From Verrucomicrobium sp. (GTDB lineage: Bacteria > Verrucomicrobiota > Verrucomicrobiia > Methylacidiphilales > GAS474), in the NCBI GenBank assembly GCA_028283855.1, contig JAPWJX010000009.1:124001-188000 (forward strand): a DNA stretch of 64,000 nucleotides, written 5' to 3'. Below, piece by piece: positions 44,786 through 53,210 of the stretch (its first letter is position 1; each line of letters starts with the position of its first letter). Made by a program: the position numbers and the translations under genes. The notes beneath the pieces are model-generated. The model saw nothing but the letters and a program-made list of their open reading frames with translations. It was not told where the DNA came from and searched no databases.

Positions 44786-45376
44786 TTAAACCCGCTTTGC
44801 CTTGGCGGGGGACTTCCCCTGGACGATGGCGTCCAGCAGGGCCTTGGTTTCCTCGAAAATCTTCGTCACCGGCCAGAGGCGGCCCGCCCCCTCGTAGCCG
44901 CAGGCCAGGTAGCCGCGGTCGGGCCCGATCCAGCGGACGCCGCGCGCGGTGAGAATGCGGACGTTTTCCTGCACGGCGGGATGGGCCCACATCTTCCCGT
45001 TCATGGCGGGGGCGATGACGACGGGAGCGGGCGTGGCCAGGAGGGTGGAGGAAAGGAGGTCGGGGGCCAGGCCGTGGGCGTAGTTGCCGATGATCTGGGC
45101 CGTGGCGGGGGCGATGAGGACCAGGTCGGCATCGTCCCCCAGGGCGATGTGGGTGGGCCGCCCGGAGACAGGCTCCACGCCGTCCTGCGTGTGGACGGGG
45201 CGGCGGGAAAGGGAGTGAAGGGTCAGCGGGGGGATGAAGCGCTCCCCTTCCCGCGTCAGGATGACGTCCACCTCGATGCCGTTCTGGGTCATCATGCTGA
45301 CCAGGTCGGCCGCGCGGTAGGCGGCGATCGACCCTGTCACTCCCAGGACGACGCGGGGTAAACGCTCAGGTTTCAT
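44786..45376 (-). CDS. coaC: Phosphopantothenoylcysteine decarboxylase, separate CoaC
   Basis: Decarboxylates 4'-phospho-N-pantothenoylcysteine in coenzyme A synthesis using FMN. At 196 residues it is only the decarboxylase half of the usual CoaBC fusion. Motifs are GVTGSIAAYRAADL, HIALGDDADLVLIAPAT with the active-site His, and APAMNGKMW. The terminal LACGYEG matches the substrate-clamp region with the conserved Cys. The CoaB ligase must be encoded elsewhere. Its start overlaps the gmk end by 11 nt, consistent with the common gmk-coaBC order. Confidence 0.9.
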   Translation of the reverse strand: MKPERLPRVVLGVTGSIAAYRAADLVSMMTQNGIEVDVILTREGERFIPPLTLHSLSRRPVHTQDGVEPVSGRPTHIALGDDADLVLIAPATAQIIGNYAHGLAPDLLSSTLLATPAPVVIAPAMNGKMWAHPAVQENVRILTARGVRWIGPDRGYLACGYEGAGRLWPVTKIFEETKALLDAIVQGKSPAKAKRV

Positions 45377-46028
45377 CCAGAGTCAGGCGCCGGCTCAGGT
45401 ACCGCTCCGCGCGCATGATGGCGCGGAACTTGGTGAGGTCCTCTTCGGTCGAACCGCTCAAAATGGTGTATTTGAATTCCCGCCAGCGCTCCATCTCCTC
45501 CCGCCCGGTGTGGAGGCGGCGGCGGATCTCTTCTTCCGACTCGGTGCCGCGCTTGCGCAGGCGGCGCTCCAGCTCGGCGAAGGTGGGGGGCATGATGAAG
45601 ACGTCGACCAGGGCGTCCCGCAGGGCGGGGTCGGCGCTGCGGCGGATGCTTTCCGCGCCGTAGGCGTCGATGTCCAGGAGCATGTCGGTCCCCTCGGAAA
45701 GGTGGTCCATGACGGTCTGGCGCAGGGTGCCGTAGAAGTTTTGGTGCACCTCCGCGTATTCCAGCATTTCCCCGGCTTCCACCTTGGCCAGGAATTCCTC
45801 CCGGCTCAGGAAGTGGTAGTCCTCACCGTCCACCTCCCCCTGGCGGGGCTTGCGGGTGGTGCAGGAGACGGAGTAGGCGAAGTCCGGGGTGTGGCGCAGG
45901 TTGTCGCACAAGGTGCTCTTCCCGGTGCCGGAGGGCGCGGAGACGACGAAGAGGATGCCGTGGCGGCGGAAGATGTGTTCCTGTTCGTCTTTGCTGGATG
46001 CAATCATGGGTGCCGCGCTCGTCGCCAT
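45366..46028 (-). CDS. gmk: Guanylate kinase
   Basis: Phosphorylates GMP to GDP. The 220-residue protein has Walker A SAPSGTGKSTL, the GMP-binding SCTTRKPRQGEVDGEDYHF and YAEVHQNFYGT, and the LLDIDAYGA strand. The Asp-Ala in the last replaces the common DIDvqGA wording slightly. Two starts are possible: ATG 46028 or 46007. Promoter-like TTGAAA (rc 46066-46071), 17 bp, AAGAAT (rc 46043-46048) ends 14 nt before 46028, favouring the longer form. Confidence 0.94.
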   Translation of the reverse strand: MATSAAPMIASSKDEQEHIFRRHGILFVVSAPSGTGKSTLCDNLRHTPDFAYSVSCTTRKPRQGEVDGEDYHFLSREEFLAKVEAGEMLEYAEVHQNFYGTLRQTVMDHLSEGTDMLLDIDAYGAESIRRSADPALRDALVDVFIMPPTFAELERRLRKRGTESEEEIRRRLHTGREEMERWREFKYTILSGSTEEDLTKFRAIMRAERYLSRRLTLDET

Positions 46029-46042
46029 TTGGATTGCGAGGG

Positions 46043-46071
46043 ATTCTTGTGCCGCGCCCGCTTTTTTTCAA
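46043..46071 (-). promoter_or_regulatory. Predicted gmk promoter
   Basis: TTGAAA and AAGAAT on the minus strand with a 17-bp spacer, 14 nt before the gmk ATG at 46028. No Shine-Dalgarno sequence is seen in the remaining leader. The region also lies below the trpB stop (46090) of the preceding operon. Confidence 0.4.
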
Positions 46072-46089
46072 GCGCGACGCGCGAAATTT

Positions 46090-47298
46090 TTAATCCCCGG
46101 AAAGGCCGAGGAGTTCGGCCGCCTGCTGCACGTCCTTGTCCCCCCGTCCGGAAAGGTTGACGATCAGGACGCGGCCCTGGCCGAGCTGGGGGGCCAGCTT
46201 CCGCGCGTGGGCGATGGCGTGGCTCGATTCCAGGGCGGGGATGATCCCTTCCGTCTCCGCCAGAAAGCGGAAGGCGTCCAGGGCCTCGGCGTCTCCGGCG
46301 GAATCGTATTCCACGCGGCCCTGCTCCCGCAGCCAGGCGTGTTCCGGGCCGACGGCGGCGTAGTCCAGCCCCGCCGAAACGGAGTGGGTCAGGGCGATCT
46401 GGCCGTCCTCATCCTGGAGGACGAAGGTCCGGGTCCCCTGCAGGACGCCCAGGCGGCCTCCCTGGAAGCGCGCGGCGTGGCGGCCCAGTTCCAGGGCCTC
46501 CCCGCCGGCCTCGACGCCGATGAGGCGGACGCCCGCGTCCTGGAGGAAGGGGTAGAAGATGCCGATGGCGTTGCTCCCCCCGCCGACGCAGGCGACGACG
46601 GCGTCCGGCAGGCGGCCTTCCTTTTCCAGGATCTGCGCGCGGGCCTCGTCCCCGATGACGCGCTGGAAGTCCCGGACCAGGAGCGGGTAAGGATGGGAGC
46701 CAAGGGCCGAGCCCAGGATGTAATGGGTGGTGCGGACGTTGGTCACCCAATCCCGCATCGCCTCGTTGACGGCTTCCTTGAGGGTTTTCTGCCCGGCGGT
46801 GACGGGGACGACCTTGGCCCCCAGGCAGCGCATGCGGATGACGTTGAGGGCCTGCCGCTTCATGTCGACCTCCCCCATGTAGACGACGCATTCCAGGCCG
46901 AAGCGGGCGCAGACGGTGGCGGTGGCCACGCCGTGCTGGCCGGCGCCGGTTTCCGCGATGACGCGTTTCTTCCCCATCCGCAGGGCCAGGAGGACCTGGC
47001 CCAGGGCGTTGTTGATCTTGTGCGCGCCGGTGTGGAGGAGGTCTTCCCGTTTCAGGTAGACCTTGGCCCCGCCGAGGCGCTCGGTGAGCCGTGCGGCGTG
47101 GTAGAGGGGGGACGGGCGGCCCACGTAGTCTTTAAGGAGGCCGTCCAATTCCCGGCGGAACTCGGGGTCGCGGGAGACTTTCTCGTATTCCCGGGCCAGG
47201 TCCTGCAGGGGGCCCATGAGCGTCTCGGGCACGAACATGCCGCCGAAGGAGCCGAAGTGGCCGGTGGCGTCGGGGACGGAGGTTACGGGAGTCGGCAT
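46090..47298 (-). CDS. trpB: Tryptophan synthase beta chain
   Basis: PLP enzyme that joins indole and serine to tryptophan. The 402-residue protein has the [10 protein letters not shown] start, the PLP-lysine segment [28 protein letters not shown] and the phosphate cradle GGGSNA. It overlaps trpF by 16 nt, forming marR-pgeF-trpF-trpB. trpA is not in the window; the sequence after trpB goes directly to gmk, so the alpha subunit must be elsewhere. Confidence 0.97.
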   Translation of the reverse strand: MPTPVTSVPDATGHFGSFGGMFVPETLMGPLQDLAREYEKVSRDPEFRRELDGLLKDYVGRPSPLYHAARLTERLGGAKVYLKREDLLHTGAHKINNALGQVLLALRMGKKRVIAETGAGQHGVATATVCARFGLECVVYMGEVDMKRQALNVIRMRCLGAKVVPVTAGQKTLKEAVNEAMRDWVTNVRTTHYILGSALGSHPYPLLVRDFQRVIGDEARAQILEKEGRLPDAVVACVGGGSNAIGIFYPFLQDAGVRLIGVEAGGEALELGRHAARFQGGRLGVLQGTRTFVLQDEDGQIALTHSVSAGLDYAAVGPEHAWLREQGRVEYDSAGDAEALDAFRFLAETEGIIPALESSHAIAHARKLAPQLGQGRVLIVNLSGRGDKDVQQAAELLGLSGD

Positions 47299-47903
47299 GC
47301 GGCGATGAAACGGGCGATTTTCTGGTGGTCCTTGACGCCGGGCGAGGCCTCGACCCCGCTGGCAACGTCGACGCCGTACGGTCTCACACGTTCGATCGCC
47401 GCGCCAACATTATCGGGCGTCAGCCCGCCGGAGAGGAAGAAGGGCAGCGCCGTTTGCGCGGCGAAGGCGGGAACCAGGCCCCAGTCGAAGGTGCGGCCCG
47501 TGCCGCCGTGTTCCGGCGCGGGGGTGTCCAGGAGGAAGGCCTCGACGCCCGCCGCCTCGTAGGCTTTCACCAGGGCAGGATCGGCGGGAAGGGTCAGGGC
47601 TTTGATGATCTTCAAGGGACGGAGCGCGGCGACGGTTTCCGGGGTTTCCTTTCCATGGAGCTGGAAGTGGGTGAAGGGGAGCCGGGCGGCCAGTCCCCTC
47701 ACCTCCTCCGCGGAGGGGTCGACCAGGACGGCCACGGTGGAGACGAAGGGGGGGACGGACGCCAGGAGGGCGGCGGCCTGGTCCGGGGTGACGTGGCGCT
47801 TGCTCTTGGGATAGAGGATGAAGCCGAGGGCGTCGGCCCCGGCGTCCAGGGCGGCGCGGACGTCTTCCGGCCGGGTCAGGCCGCAGATTTTCGTCCGGGT
47901 CAT
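47283..47903 (-). CDS. trpF: Phosphoribosylanthranilate isomerase
   Basis: Isomerises phosphoribosylanthranilate in tryptophan synthesis. The 206-residue protein has the N-terminal [11 protein letters not shown] with the catalytic Cys, [22 protein letters not shown], and the C-terminal [11 protein letters not shown] and GVDVASGVE. The ATG at 47903 overlaps the pgeF stop (ATGA); the longer upstream frame is inside pgeF. It lies directly before trpB. Confidence 0.95.
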   Translation of the reverse strand: MTRTKICGLTRPEDVRAALDAGADALGFILYPKSKRHVTPDQAAALLASVPPFVSTVAVLVDPSAEEVRGLAARLPFTHFQLHGKETPETVAALRPLKIIKALTLPADPALVKAYEAAGVEAFLLDTPAPEHGGTGRTFDWGLVPAFAAQTALPFFLSGGLTPDNVGAAIERVRPYGVDVASGVEASPGVKDHQKIARFIAACRLP

Positions 47904-48529
47904 GGCCTCTCCAGCATGGCGACGGCCCACATGCGGCCCGTCTGCCCCTTTTCCATCCGGTAGGAGTAGTAGCGGGGCAGGTCGGCGGCGGTGTTCAGGC
48001 CGGAGTCGATATAGGTGCCGATCCCGGCGCGCGCCGCCTGGCGGCCGATCTCGGCGGCGAAATCGGTTTCATAGTGGGGCGGGCGGATGCACGGCCCAAG
48101 GAAGGCGATCATGTCCGCCGGGCGGCTGCCGGAGAGGCGGAGGGTTTCGACCAGGGCGCCGACGATGTTCTTTTCCGTCCCCTTCCGGCCGGAGTGGGCG
48201 ATGGCGACGGCCCGGGCGACGGGGTCGTAGATGTAGAGGGGGCCGCAATCTGCCACCCGGATGGCGATGGCCACGCGGGGGGAAAAGGTGGCCAGGGCGT
48301 CGACGTCGGGGATGCGGTTGCCGTCTTCCCCCTTGTCATCCGCCGCGTCGACGACGCTGACGCCGCTGCCGTGGGGCTGTTCCGCCTCCACGAGGGCCTC
48401 TTCTCCCCAGCCCAGGGAGGCCAGGCCGGGACGGAGGCGGTCTTCCTCCGGCTTGGGGGAGCGGAGGGAAAAGGCGTGGCGCAGGCCGGTACGGGCCAGG
48501 GCCGGGAAGGTTTCCCAGGTAAGGGGCAT
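47900..48529 (-). CDS. pgeF: YfiH/PgeF-family (laccase-domain) purine nucleoside phosphorylase-like protein
   Basis: A 209-residue protein of the YfiH family, described as peptidoglycan editing factor and as a multi-copper-like or purine nucleoside enzyme. The metal-binding pattern is EQPHGSGV, VADCGPLYIYD and AHSGRKGT, with LGPCIRPPHYE later. Ribosome-site-like AAGGGG is about 9 nt before the ATG. Its position between marR and trpF is unusual; it is probably only an operon passenger. The precise function in this organism is not determined by the sequence. Confidence 0.88.
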   Translation of the reverse strand: MPLTWETFPALARTGLRHAFSLRSPKPEEDRLRPGLASLGWGEEALVEAEQPHGSGVSVVDAADDKGEDGNRIPDVDALATFSPRVAIAIRVADCGPLYIYDPVARAVAIAHSGRKGTEKNIVGALVETLRLSGSRPADMIAFLGPCIRPPHYETDFAAEIGRQAARAGIGTYIDSGLNTAADLPRYYSYRMEKGQTGRMWAVAMLERP

Positions 48530-48548
48530 GGAGCGCCGCCCCTTTAAG

Positions 48549-49046
48549 CTAGGCGGCGGGCGCGGCCGGATCGCGCGGCGCGCCGGTGCGGGTATAGTGG
48601 CCGATCAGCGCCTTGGAGATGCGCAGCCAGGCCTGGAGGTCTTCCTCGCTCAGGTTGCCGGCGATTTCCAGGATGATGGAGACGATGTTCGACTTGATCT
48701 TCTCGACCAGGCCGCGGCCCTTGTCGGTGATTTTCACCAGAACCTGGCGGCGGTCGGTCGGGTTGCCGAAGCGCTCGACCAAGCCGCTGGAGACGAGGCG
48801 GTCGACCAGGCCGGTGGTGGCGGGAGAGGTGTGCTCCATCAGTTCCGCCAGGCGGGACATGGTGATGCCGGAGGCCTGGCTGAGGAAGCTTAAGAGCGTG
48901 TATTGCGGGATGGAGATGTTTCCCCGGCTCACCTGCGTCGAAAGATCGACGAGGGTGGAGCGCTGGAGTTGCGTCAGCATCTCGGCCAGCTCATGAGCCA
49001 TGGCCAGACGTGCGGAAGAAACAGCATCTTTTTGATTTTCGCTCAT
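48549..49046 (-). CDS. MarR-family transcriptional regulator
   Basis: A 165-residue winged-helix regulator. The recognition region is SRLAELMEHTSPATTGLVDRLVSSGLVERFGNPTDRR, ending with the wing (TDRRQVLVKIT). It starts a minus-strand operon with pgeF, trpF and trpB, so it may control them or only itself. The promoter TTGATT, 17 bp, TACGAT ends 11 nt before the ATG. The ligand is unknown; MarR proteins respond often to phenolic compounds, which would suit a tryptophan or aromatic link. Confidence 0.9.
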   Translation of the reverse strand: MSENQKDAVSSARLAMAHELAEMLTQLQRSTLVDLSTQVSRGNISIPQYTLLSFLSQASGITMSRLAELMEHTSPATTGLVDRLVSSGLVERFGNPTDRRQVLVKITDKGRGLVEKIKSNIVSIILEIAGNLSEEDLQAWLRISKALIGHYTRTGAPRDPAAPAA

Positions 49047-49057
49047 GAATTATTAGG

Positions 49058-49086
49058 ATCGTAGCATACTCCTCGAGCAAAATCAA
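49058..49086 (-). promoter_or_regulatory. Predicted marR-pgeF-trpFB promoter
   Basis: TTGATT (rc 49081-49086) and TACGAT (rc 49058-49063) are spaced by 17 bp; the ATG follows 11 nt after the -10. The remaining leader has no ribosome-binding purine tract, so the mRNA is probably nearly leaderless. This is one of the better promoter matches in the window. Confidence 0.45.
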
Positions 49087-49135
49087 AAAGAAGCTGAAAT
49101 TTATTTCTTACGCTTAAGCGATAATAATCAGCTAT

Positions 49136-49918
49136 TTACTGATCTAGAAGGCTCCCGCTCAACGAGATGGGAGGTTCCAGGGAAATATCGACGGGTGCGG
49201 TTGCCCCGGAGTGGAGGATGTGGAAGAGGTAGGGCTTTTGCTCCCGCAGGTTTCCGCTGTCTCGCACGGTGCGGTAAATGTCGAGGAACGCGGCGAGCGT
49301 CGGCGTTTCCTGGCCGTTGAGGAGGAGGATGCGGTCTCCCGCCTGGAGGCCGGCCTGGGCCGCGTCGCTCTGGTCGCGGACGGCTTGGATGACGACGTGG
49401 TCGTCCTTTTCCGAAAGAAGGAGCCCTTCCAGGAGGCCGAAGGTCTCGTCGGAGACGCTCTTGCTCCCCGGTTGCTGGTAGACGACGCGCATGTCGGCCC
49501 CCTCCATGGACTGAAGGGCGGAGCGGAAGGAGGCCAGATTCGGCCACACGGTGCTGTGGGCGGTATCGAGGGTCTTTTTGAGGGCGCGGGGGATTTTCGT
49601 CTCACTATCTCCGCCGGCGGGGGAAGGCTGGATGCCGGTGCCCATGCGGTTGACCGATTCGCTGCGGTTGTCGCCGTAGTCGAAGGCGGGACGCGCTTTT
49701 TGCCCTTCCAGCTCCACGGCGGGGCGGACGTAGAAGAGGCGGATGGTGCTCCCGGCGGGGACGATGGTGTTGGGATTGACGAGGAAAGGCGCGGCGACGC
49801 GGACGCCGTCCGGAGAATCGGTCCACGGCATGGCGGTGATGAGATCCGGCGTCAGGCGGAAGCTGGCGGCGCACGCGGCGGCGGCCGCAAGGAGAAGGAG
49901 GCAAAGGGCCCTCAGCAT
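49136..49918 (-). CDS. Exported PDZ-domain protein of unknown function
   Basis: A 260-residue protein with a signal peptide (MLRALCLLLLAAAAACAASF). The alternative longer frame would bury this signal, so the ATG at 49918 is chosen. A PDZ-like segment in the C-terminal half (VIQAVRDQSDAAQAGLQAGDRILLLNGQETP) matches the peptide-binding domain of HtrA or CtpA proteins. No protease domain is present. A Cys at position 15 of the signal could make it a lipoprotein but the lipobox is imperfect. Probably periplasmic scaffold or regulator. Confidence 0.7.
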   Translation of the reverse strand: MLRALCLLLLAAAAACAASFRLTPDLITAMPWTDSPDGVRVAAPFLVNPNTIVPAGSTIRLFYVRPAVELEGQKARPAFDYGDNRSESVNRMGTGIQPSPAGGDSETKIPRALKKTLDTAHSTVWPNLASFRSALQSMEGADMRVVYQQPGSKSVSDETFGLLEGLLLSEKDDHVVIQAVRDQSDAAQAGLQAGDRILLLNGQETPTLAAFLDIYRTVRDSGNLREQKPYLFHILHSGATAPVDISLEPPISLSGSLLDQ

Positions 49919-50013
49919 GGACCTTCTTAAATAGGGAAATCGCCCGGGCGGGGTCAATGCGCGCTTTCGGTGTTGCCCAATCCCCCCCGTTTCGCTTCCT
50001 TTCAAGGACGCGC

Positions 50014-51033
50014 ATGCCCGAACTTCGCCGAGATCCCTTGAGCGGACGTTGGATCGTCTTCTCCCCCGAACGCCAGCAACGGCCCCACGATTTCGCTCCC
50101 GCCCTGGGCGAGGCGCCCCGGGTCGACGCCTTCACCTGGGGGCACGAGCACCTCACGCCGCCGGAGGTCTACGCCCTCCGCCCCGTGGGCAGCCCCAACG
50201 GGCCGGGCTGGCAGGTCCGCGTGGTGCCGAACCGCTTCCCCGCCCTGCGGATCGAGGGGGACCTCTCCCCCACCGGCGTGGGCATCTACGACCAGATGAA
50301 CGGCATCGGCGCCCACGAGGTCATCATCGAGACCCCCGACGCCGACCTGCCGCTGGAAGGGCAGACCATCGAGGGGATCGCCCGCGTTCTCAAGGCCTTC
50401 CGCAGCCGCATCGTGGATCTCTCCCGGGACAGCCGCTTCCGCTACATCCTGATCTTTAAGAACGTCGGCGCGCTGGCCGGGGCATCCCTCCAGCACCCGC
50501 ACTCCCAGCTCATCGCCCTGCCCGTGGTGCCGCGCAACGTGCAGGAAAAGCTCGGCGCCGCCCGCGCCCATTACCACCAGAAGGAGCGGAACCTCTTCGA
50601 AGACATCCTCCGCACGGAGCAGAAGGAAGGCCTGCGGATGGTCTATGAGAACAACAGCTTCGCCCTTTTCTGCCCCTACGCCAGCCGCTTCCCCTTTGAG
50701 ATGTGCCTCCTGCCGAAGCGGCAGAACCCCCACTTCCACCAGGCCACGGACGCGGAGCTGAACCTGGCTTCCGAGGCGCTGCGCGTCGGCCTCCGCCGCC
50801 TGGCTCAGGGCCTGGGCACGCCGCCTTACAACCTGATCCTGCACACGGCCCCCCTCTCCGGCCCCAGCGGCGAGGCGGACCCCTCCCTCAACGTCGAGTT
50901 CCGCTGGCATATCGAGATCCTGCCGCGCCTGACCGGCATCGCCGGGTTCGAGTTCGGCACCGGGTTCTATATCAACAGCACCCTGCCGGAAGAGGCCGCC
51001 AAGTTCCTCCGCTCCGTCGAAATTCCCCAATAG
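50014..51033 (+). CDS. galT: Galactose-1-phosphate uridylyltransferase family protein
   Basis: A 339-residue HIT-superfamily nucleotidyltransferase, normally exchanging UMP between UDP-glucose and galactose 1-phosphate. The start MPELRRDPLSGRWIVFSPERQQRP and the active-site QHPHSQL (HPH motif with the nucleophilic His) are conserved, as is the late FRWHIEILPR. AAGGA lies 5 nt before the ATG at 50014, one of the clearer ribosome sites here. It heads a run with two GH57 enzymes. Some members use ADP-glucose instead, so phosphorolysis of nucleotide sugars in glycogen metabolism is an alternative. Confidence 0.9.
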   Translation: MPELRRDPLSGRWIVFSPERQQRPHDFAPALGEAPRVDAFTWGHEHLTPPEVYALRPVGSPNGPGWQVRVVPNRFPALRIEGDLSPTGVGIYDQMNGIGAHEVIIETPDADLPLEGQTIEGIARVLKAFRSRIVDLSRDSRFRYILIFKNVGALAGASLQHPHSQLIALPVVPRNVQEKLGAARAHYHQKERNLFEDILRTEQKEGLRMVYENNSFALFCPYASRFPFEMCLLPKRQNPHFHQATDAELNLASEALRVGLRRLAQGLGTPPYNLILHTAPLSGPSGEADPSLNVEFRWHIEILPRLTGIAGFEFGTGFYINSTLPEEAAKFLRSVEIPQ

Positions 51034-51046
51034 CCCCGCCAAAGCC

Positions 51047-53203
51047 ATGAACGTCGTCCTGCTCTGGCATATGCACCAGCCCTATTACGTCAACCCGATG
51101 ACCCGGGTGGCGATGATGCCGTGGGTGCGCCTCCACGCGGTGAAGGGGTATTTGGACATGATCGACCTCCTCCAGCCGCACCCGGAGGTGAAGGTGAACT
51201 TCAACTTCGCCCCCGTGCTGGTGAAGCAGATCGAGGAATTCGTCCGCGGCGAGGTGACCGACCTGTGGGAGGAGTGGAGCCGCAAGCCCGCCGAGGCCCT
51301 GGAAGACGAGGAAAAGCGCCGCATCCTGGAAAACTTCTTCAAGATCAATTGGGAGAACCTGATCCATCCCTACCCGCGCTACGCGGAGCTGCTGCAAAAG
51401 CGCGGGACCAACTGGAACGACCAGACCCTGGGCTCCGCGCTCCAAGTCTACACGGCGCAGGACTACCGCGACCTCCAGACCTGGTACAACCTTTCCTGGT
51501 GCGGCTTCTCCGCCGAGCGCCGCTTCCCCCTCCTCAAGGAGCTGAAGAAGCAGGGCGGCAACTTCACCGAGGAGCAGAAGAACGCAGTCCTGGACATCCA
51601 CCGGGAAATCCTGGCCCTCATCCTCCCCCTTTACCGCCAGGCGGCGGAGGAAGGGCGGATCGAGATCACCACCACCCCGTTCTTTCACCCGATCCTGCCG
51701 CTGGTCTACGACACGAATCTGGCCCGCCGCTGCATGCCTCACGTCACGCTGCCGCCCGCCTTTTCCGCGCCGGAGGACGCCGCCGCGCAGCTCCGCCTGG
51801 CGCAGGAGCAGCACGCCCGCGTCTTCGGCAAGCCCGCGCGCGGCCTCTGGCCCTCGGAAGGGTCGATCGCGCCGGAGATCGTCCCCCTGCTCCAGCAAAA
51901 CGGCATCGAGTATTTCTGCACGGACGAGGGGAACCTCTTCCGCAGCCTGGACCAGGATCCGGCGTGGCGCGGCAAGCGCGTCGACCACCTGGAGCTGTTC
52001 CAGGGCTGGCGCATCCTCCATGACGGCGCGCAGGTCAGCGCCCTTTTCCGCGAGCGGCCCCTCTCCGACTTCATCGGCTTCAACGCGGCCAAGAGCGGCG
52101 CGGTCCCCGCCGCCGACTACCTGATCCACAACCTGGAGCACCTGGCCTCCATCCGCACCGCGCCGCACCACGTGGCGCTCCTGGCCCTGGACGGGGAAAA
52201 CGCCTGGGAAGCCTTTCCTGACGGCGGCGAGGAATTCCTCACCCGCTTCTACCGGGGCCTGCACGACAGCGGCTCGCTGAAGACCCTGCGCCTGGGCGAC
52301 TACTTCGACGCCCATCCGCCGCAGGTGGAGATCACCCGCCTCCACACCGGCTCCTGGATCAACAGCGACTTCGACATCTGGATCGGCGATCCGGAGGAGA
52401 ACAAGGGGTGGGACTGGCTGGGCCGCACCCGCGCCTTCCTGGTCCACGCGCTCTCGCAAAAGCATTTCCCGATCGAGAAGGTCGAGGCCGCGTGGTGGGA
52501 AATCTACGCCGCCGAGGGGAGCGACTGGTTCTGGTGGTACGGGCCGGACTTCACCACGGATTGCGACTTCCTCTTCGACGACCTCTTCCGCACCCACCTG
52601 CAGAACGTCTACCGCATCCTGGGCGCGGAGCCGCCGGCTTACCTAAGCGTGCCCATCTGCCTGCCCAGCGGCCCCATTCCCTACAGCCAGCCGCGCCTGC
52701 CCATCCACCCTTCCCTCTCCGGCGGGCTGGGCGGGTTTTACGACTGGGTCGGCGCGGGCGTCCTGGACCTGGAGCGCCAGCAGACCGCCATGTTCCAGTC
52801 CGACCGCATCGGGCAGAAGCTTTACTACGGCTTCGACGAGGAGTTCTTCTACCTGCGCCTGGACCTGCGGGCCAAGCCGGACCGCGTCGTCCTCCACTTC
52901 GTCAATCCCACGGAGGTCCGCATCACCGCCGAGGCCGGGCGCGAGGGCGGCCGCGCCGAGATCCCGCAGGGGGACGGCACCTTTGCCGACCTGGTGCTGC
53001 CGGAGAAGATCGAGGCCCGCTGGCGGGACTTCCTGGTCATCGCCGTGCCGCGCGCCATCCTTAATTTCTCCCCCGCCGCCGACATCGGCTTCCACGTCGA
53101 CATCATGGAGGGGGAAATCGTCCGGGAACGGTACCCGGAGCGGGGCCTCATCGAGTTCCCCGCGCCCACATTGGAATTCGCGGCGGCCCAGTGGTTTATC
53201 TAG
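51047..53203 (+). CDS. GH57 amylolytic enzyme (catalytically intact)
   Basis: A 718-residue glycoside hydrolase family 57 protein, retaining enzymes acting on alpha-glucans. It starts with MNVVLLWHMHQPYY (region 1, HQP). The nucleophile region has GLWPSEGSIAPEI (Glu) and the acid/base region ALDGENAWE (Asp), both present. After about residue 480 a second domain follows (from around residue 540, ICLPSGPIPYSQP), probably a carbohydrate-binding or beta-sandwich domain. No signal peptide, so it acts on intracellular glucan. Closest function is alpha-amylase/amylopullulanase-like. It begins 13 nt after galT. Confidence 0.9.
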   Translation: MNVVLLWHMHQPYYVNPMTRVAMMPWVRLHAVKGYLDMIDLLQPHPEVKVNFNFAPVLVKQIEEFVRGEVTDLWEEWSRKPAEALEDEEKRRILENFFKINWENLIHPYPRYAELLQKRGTNWNDQTLGSALQVYTAQDYRDLQTWYNLSWCGFSAERRFPLLKELKKQGGNFTEEQKNAVLDIHREILALILPLYRQAAEEGRIEITTTPFFHPILPLVYDTNLARRCMPHVTLPPAFSAPEDAAAQLRLAQEQHARVFGKPARGLWPSEGSIAPEIVPLLQQNGIEYFCTDEGNLFRSLDQDPAWRGKRVDHLELFQGWRILHDGAQVSALFRERPLSDFIGFNAAKSGAVPAADYLIHNLEHLASIRTAPHHVALLALDGENAWEAFPDGGEEFLTRFYRGLHDSGSLKTLRLGDYFDAHPPQVEITRLHTGSWINSDFDIWIGDPEENKGWDWLGRTRAFLVHALSQKHFPIEKVEAAWWEIYAAEGSDWFWWYGPDFTTDCDFLFDDLFRTHLQNVYRILGAEPPAYLSVPICLPSGPIPYSQPRLPIHPSLSGGLGGFYDWVGAGVLDLERQQTAMFQSDRIGQKLYYGFDEEFFYLRLDLRAKPDRVVLHFVNPTEVRITAEAGREGGRAEIPQGDGTFADLVLPEKIEARWRDFLVIAVPRAILNFSPAADIGFHVDIMEGEIVRERYPERGLIEFPAPTLEFAAAQWFI

Positions 53204-53210
53204 GAGCCTT

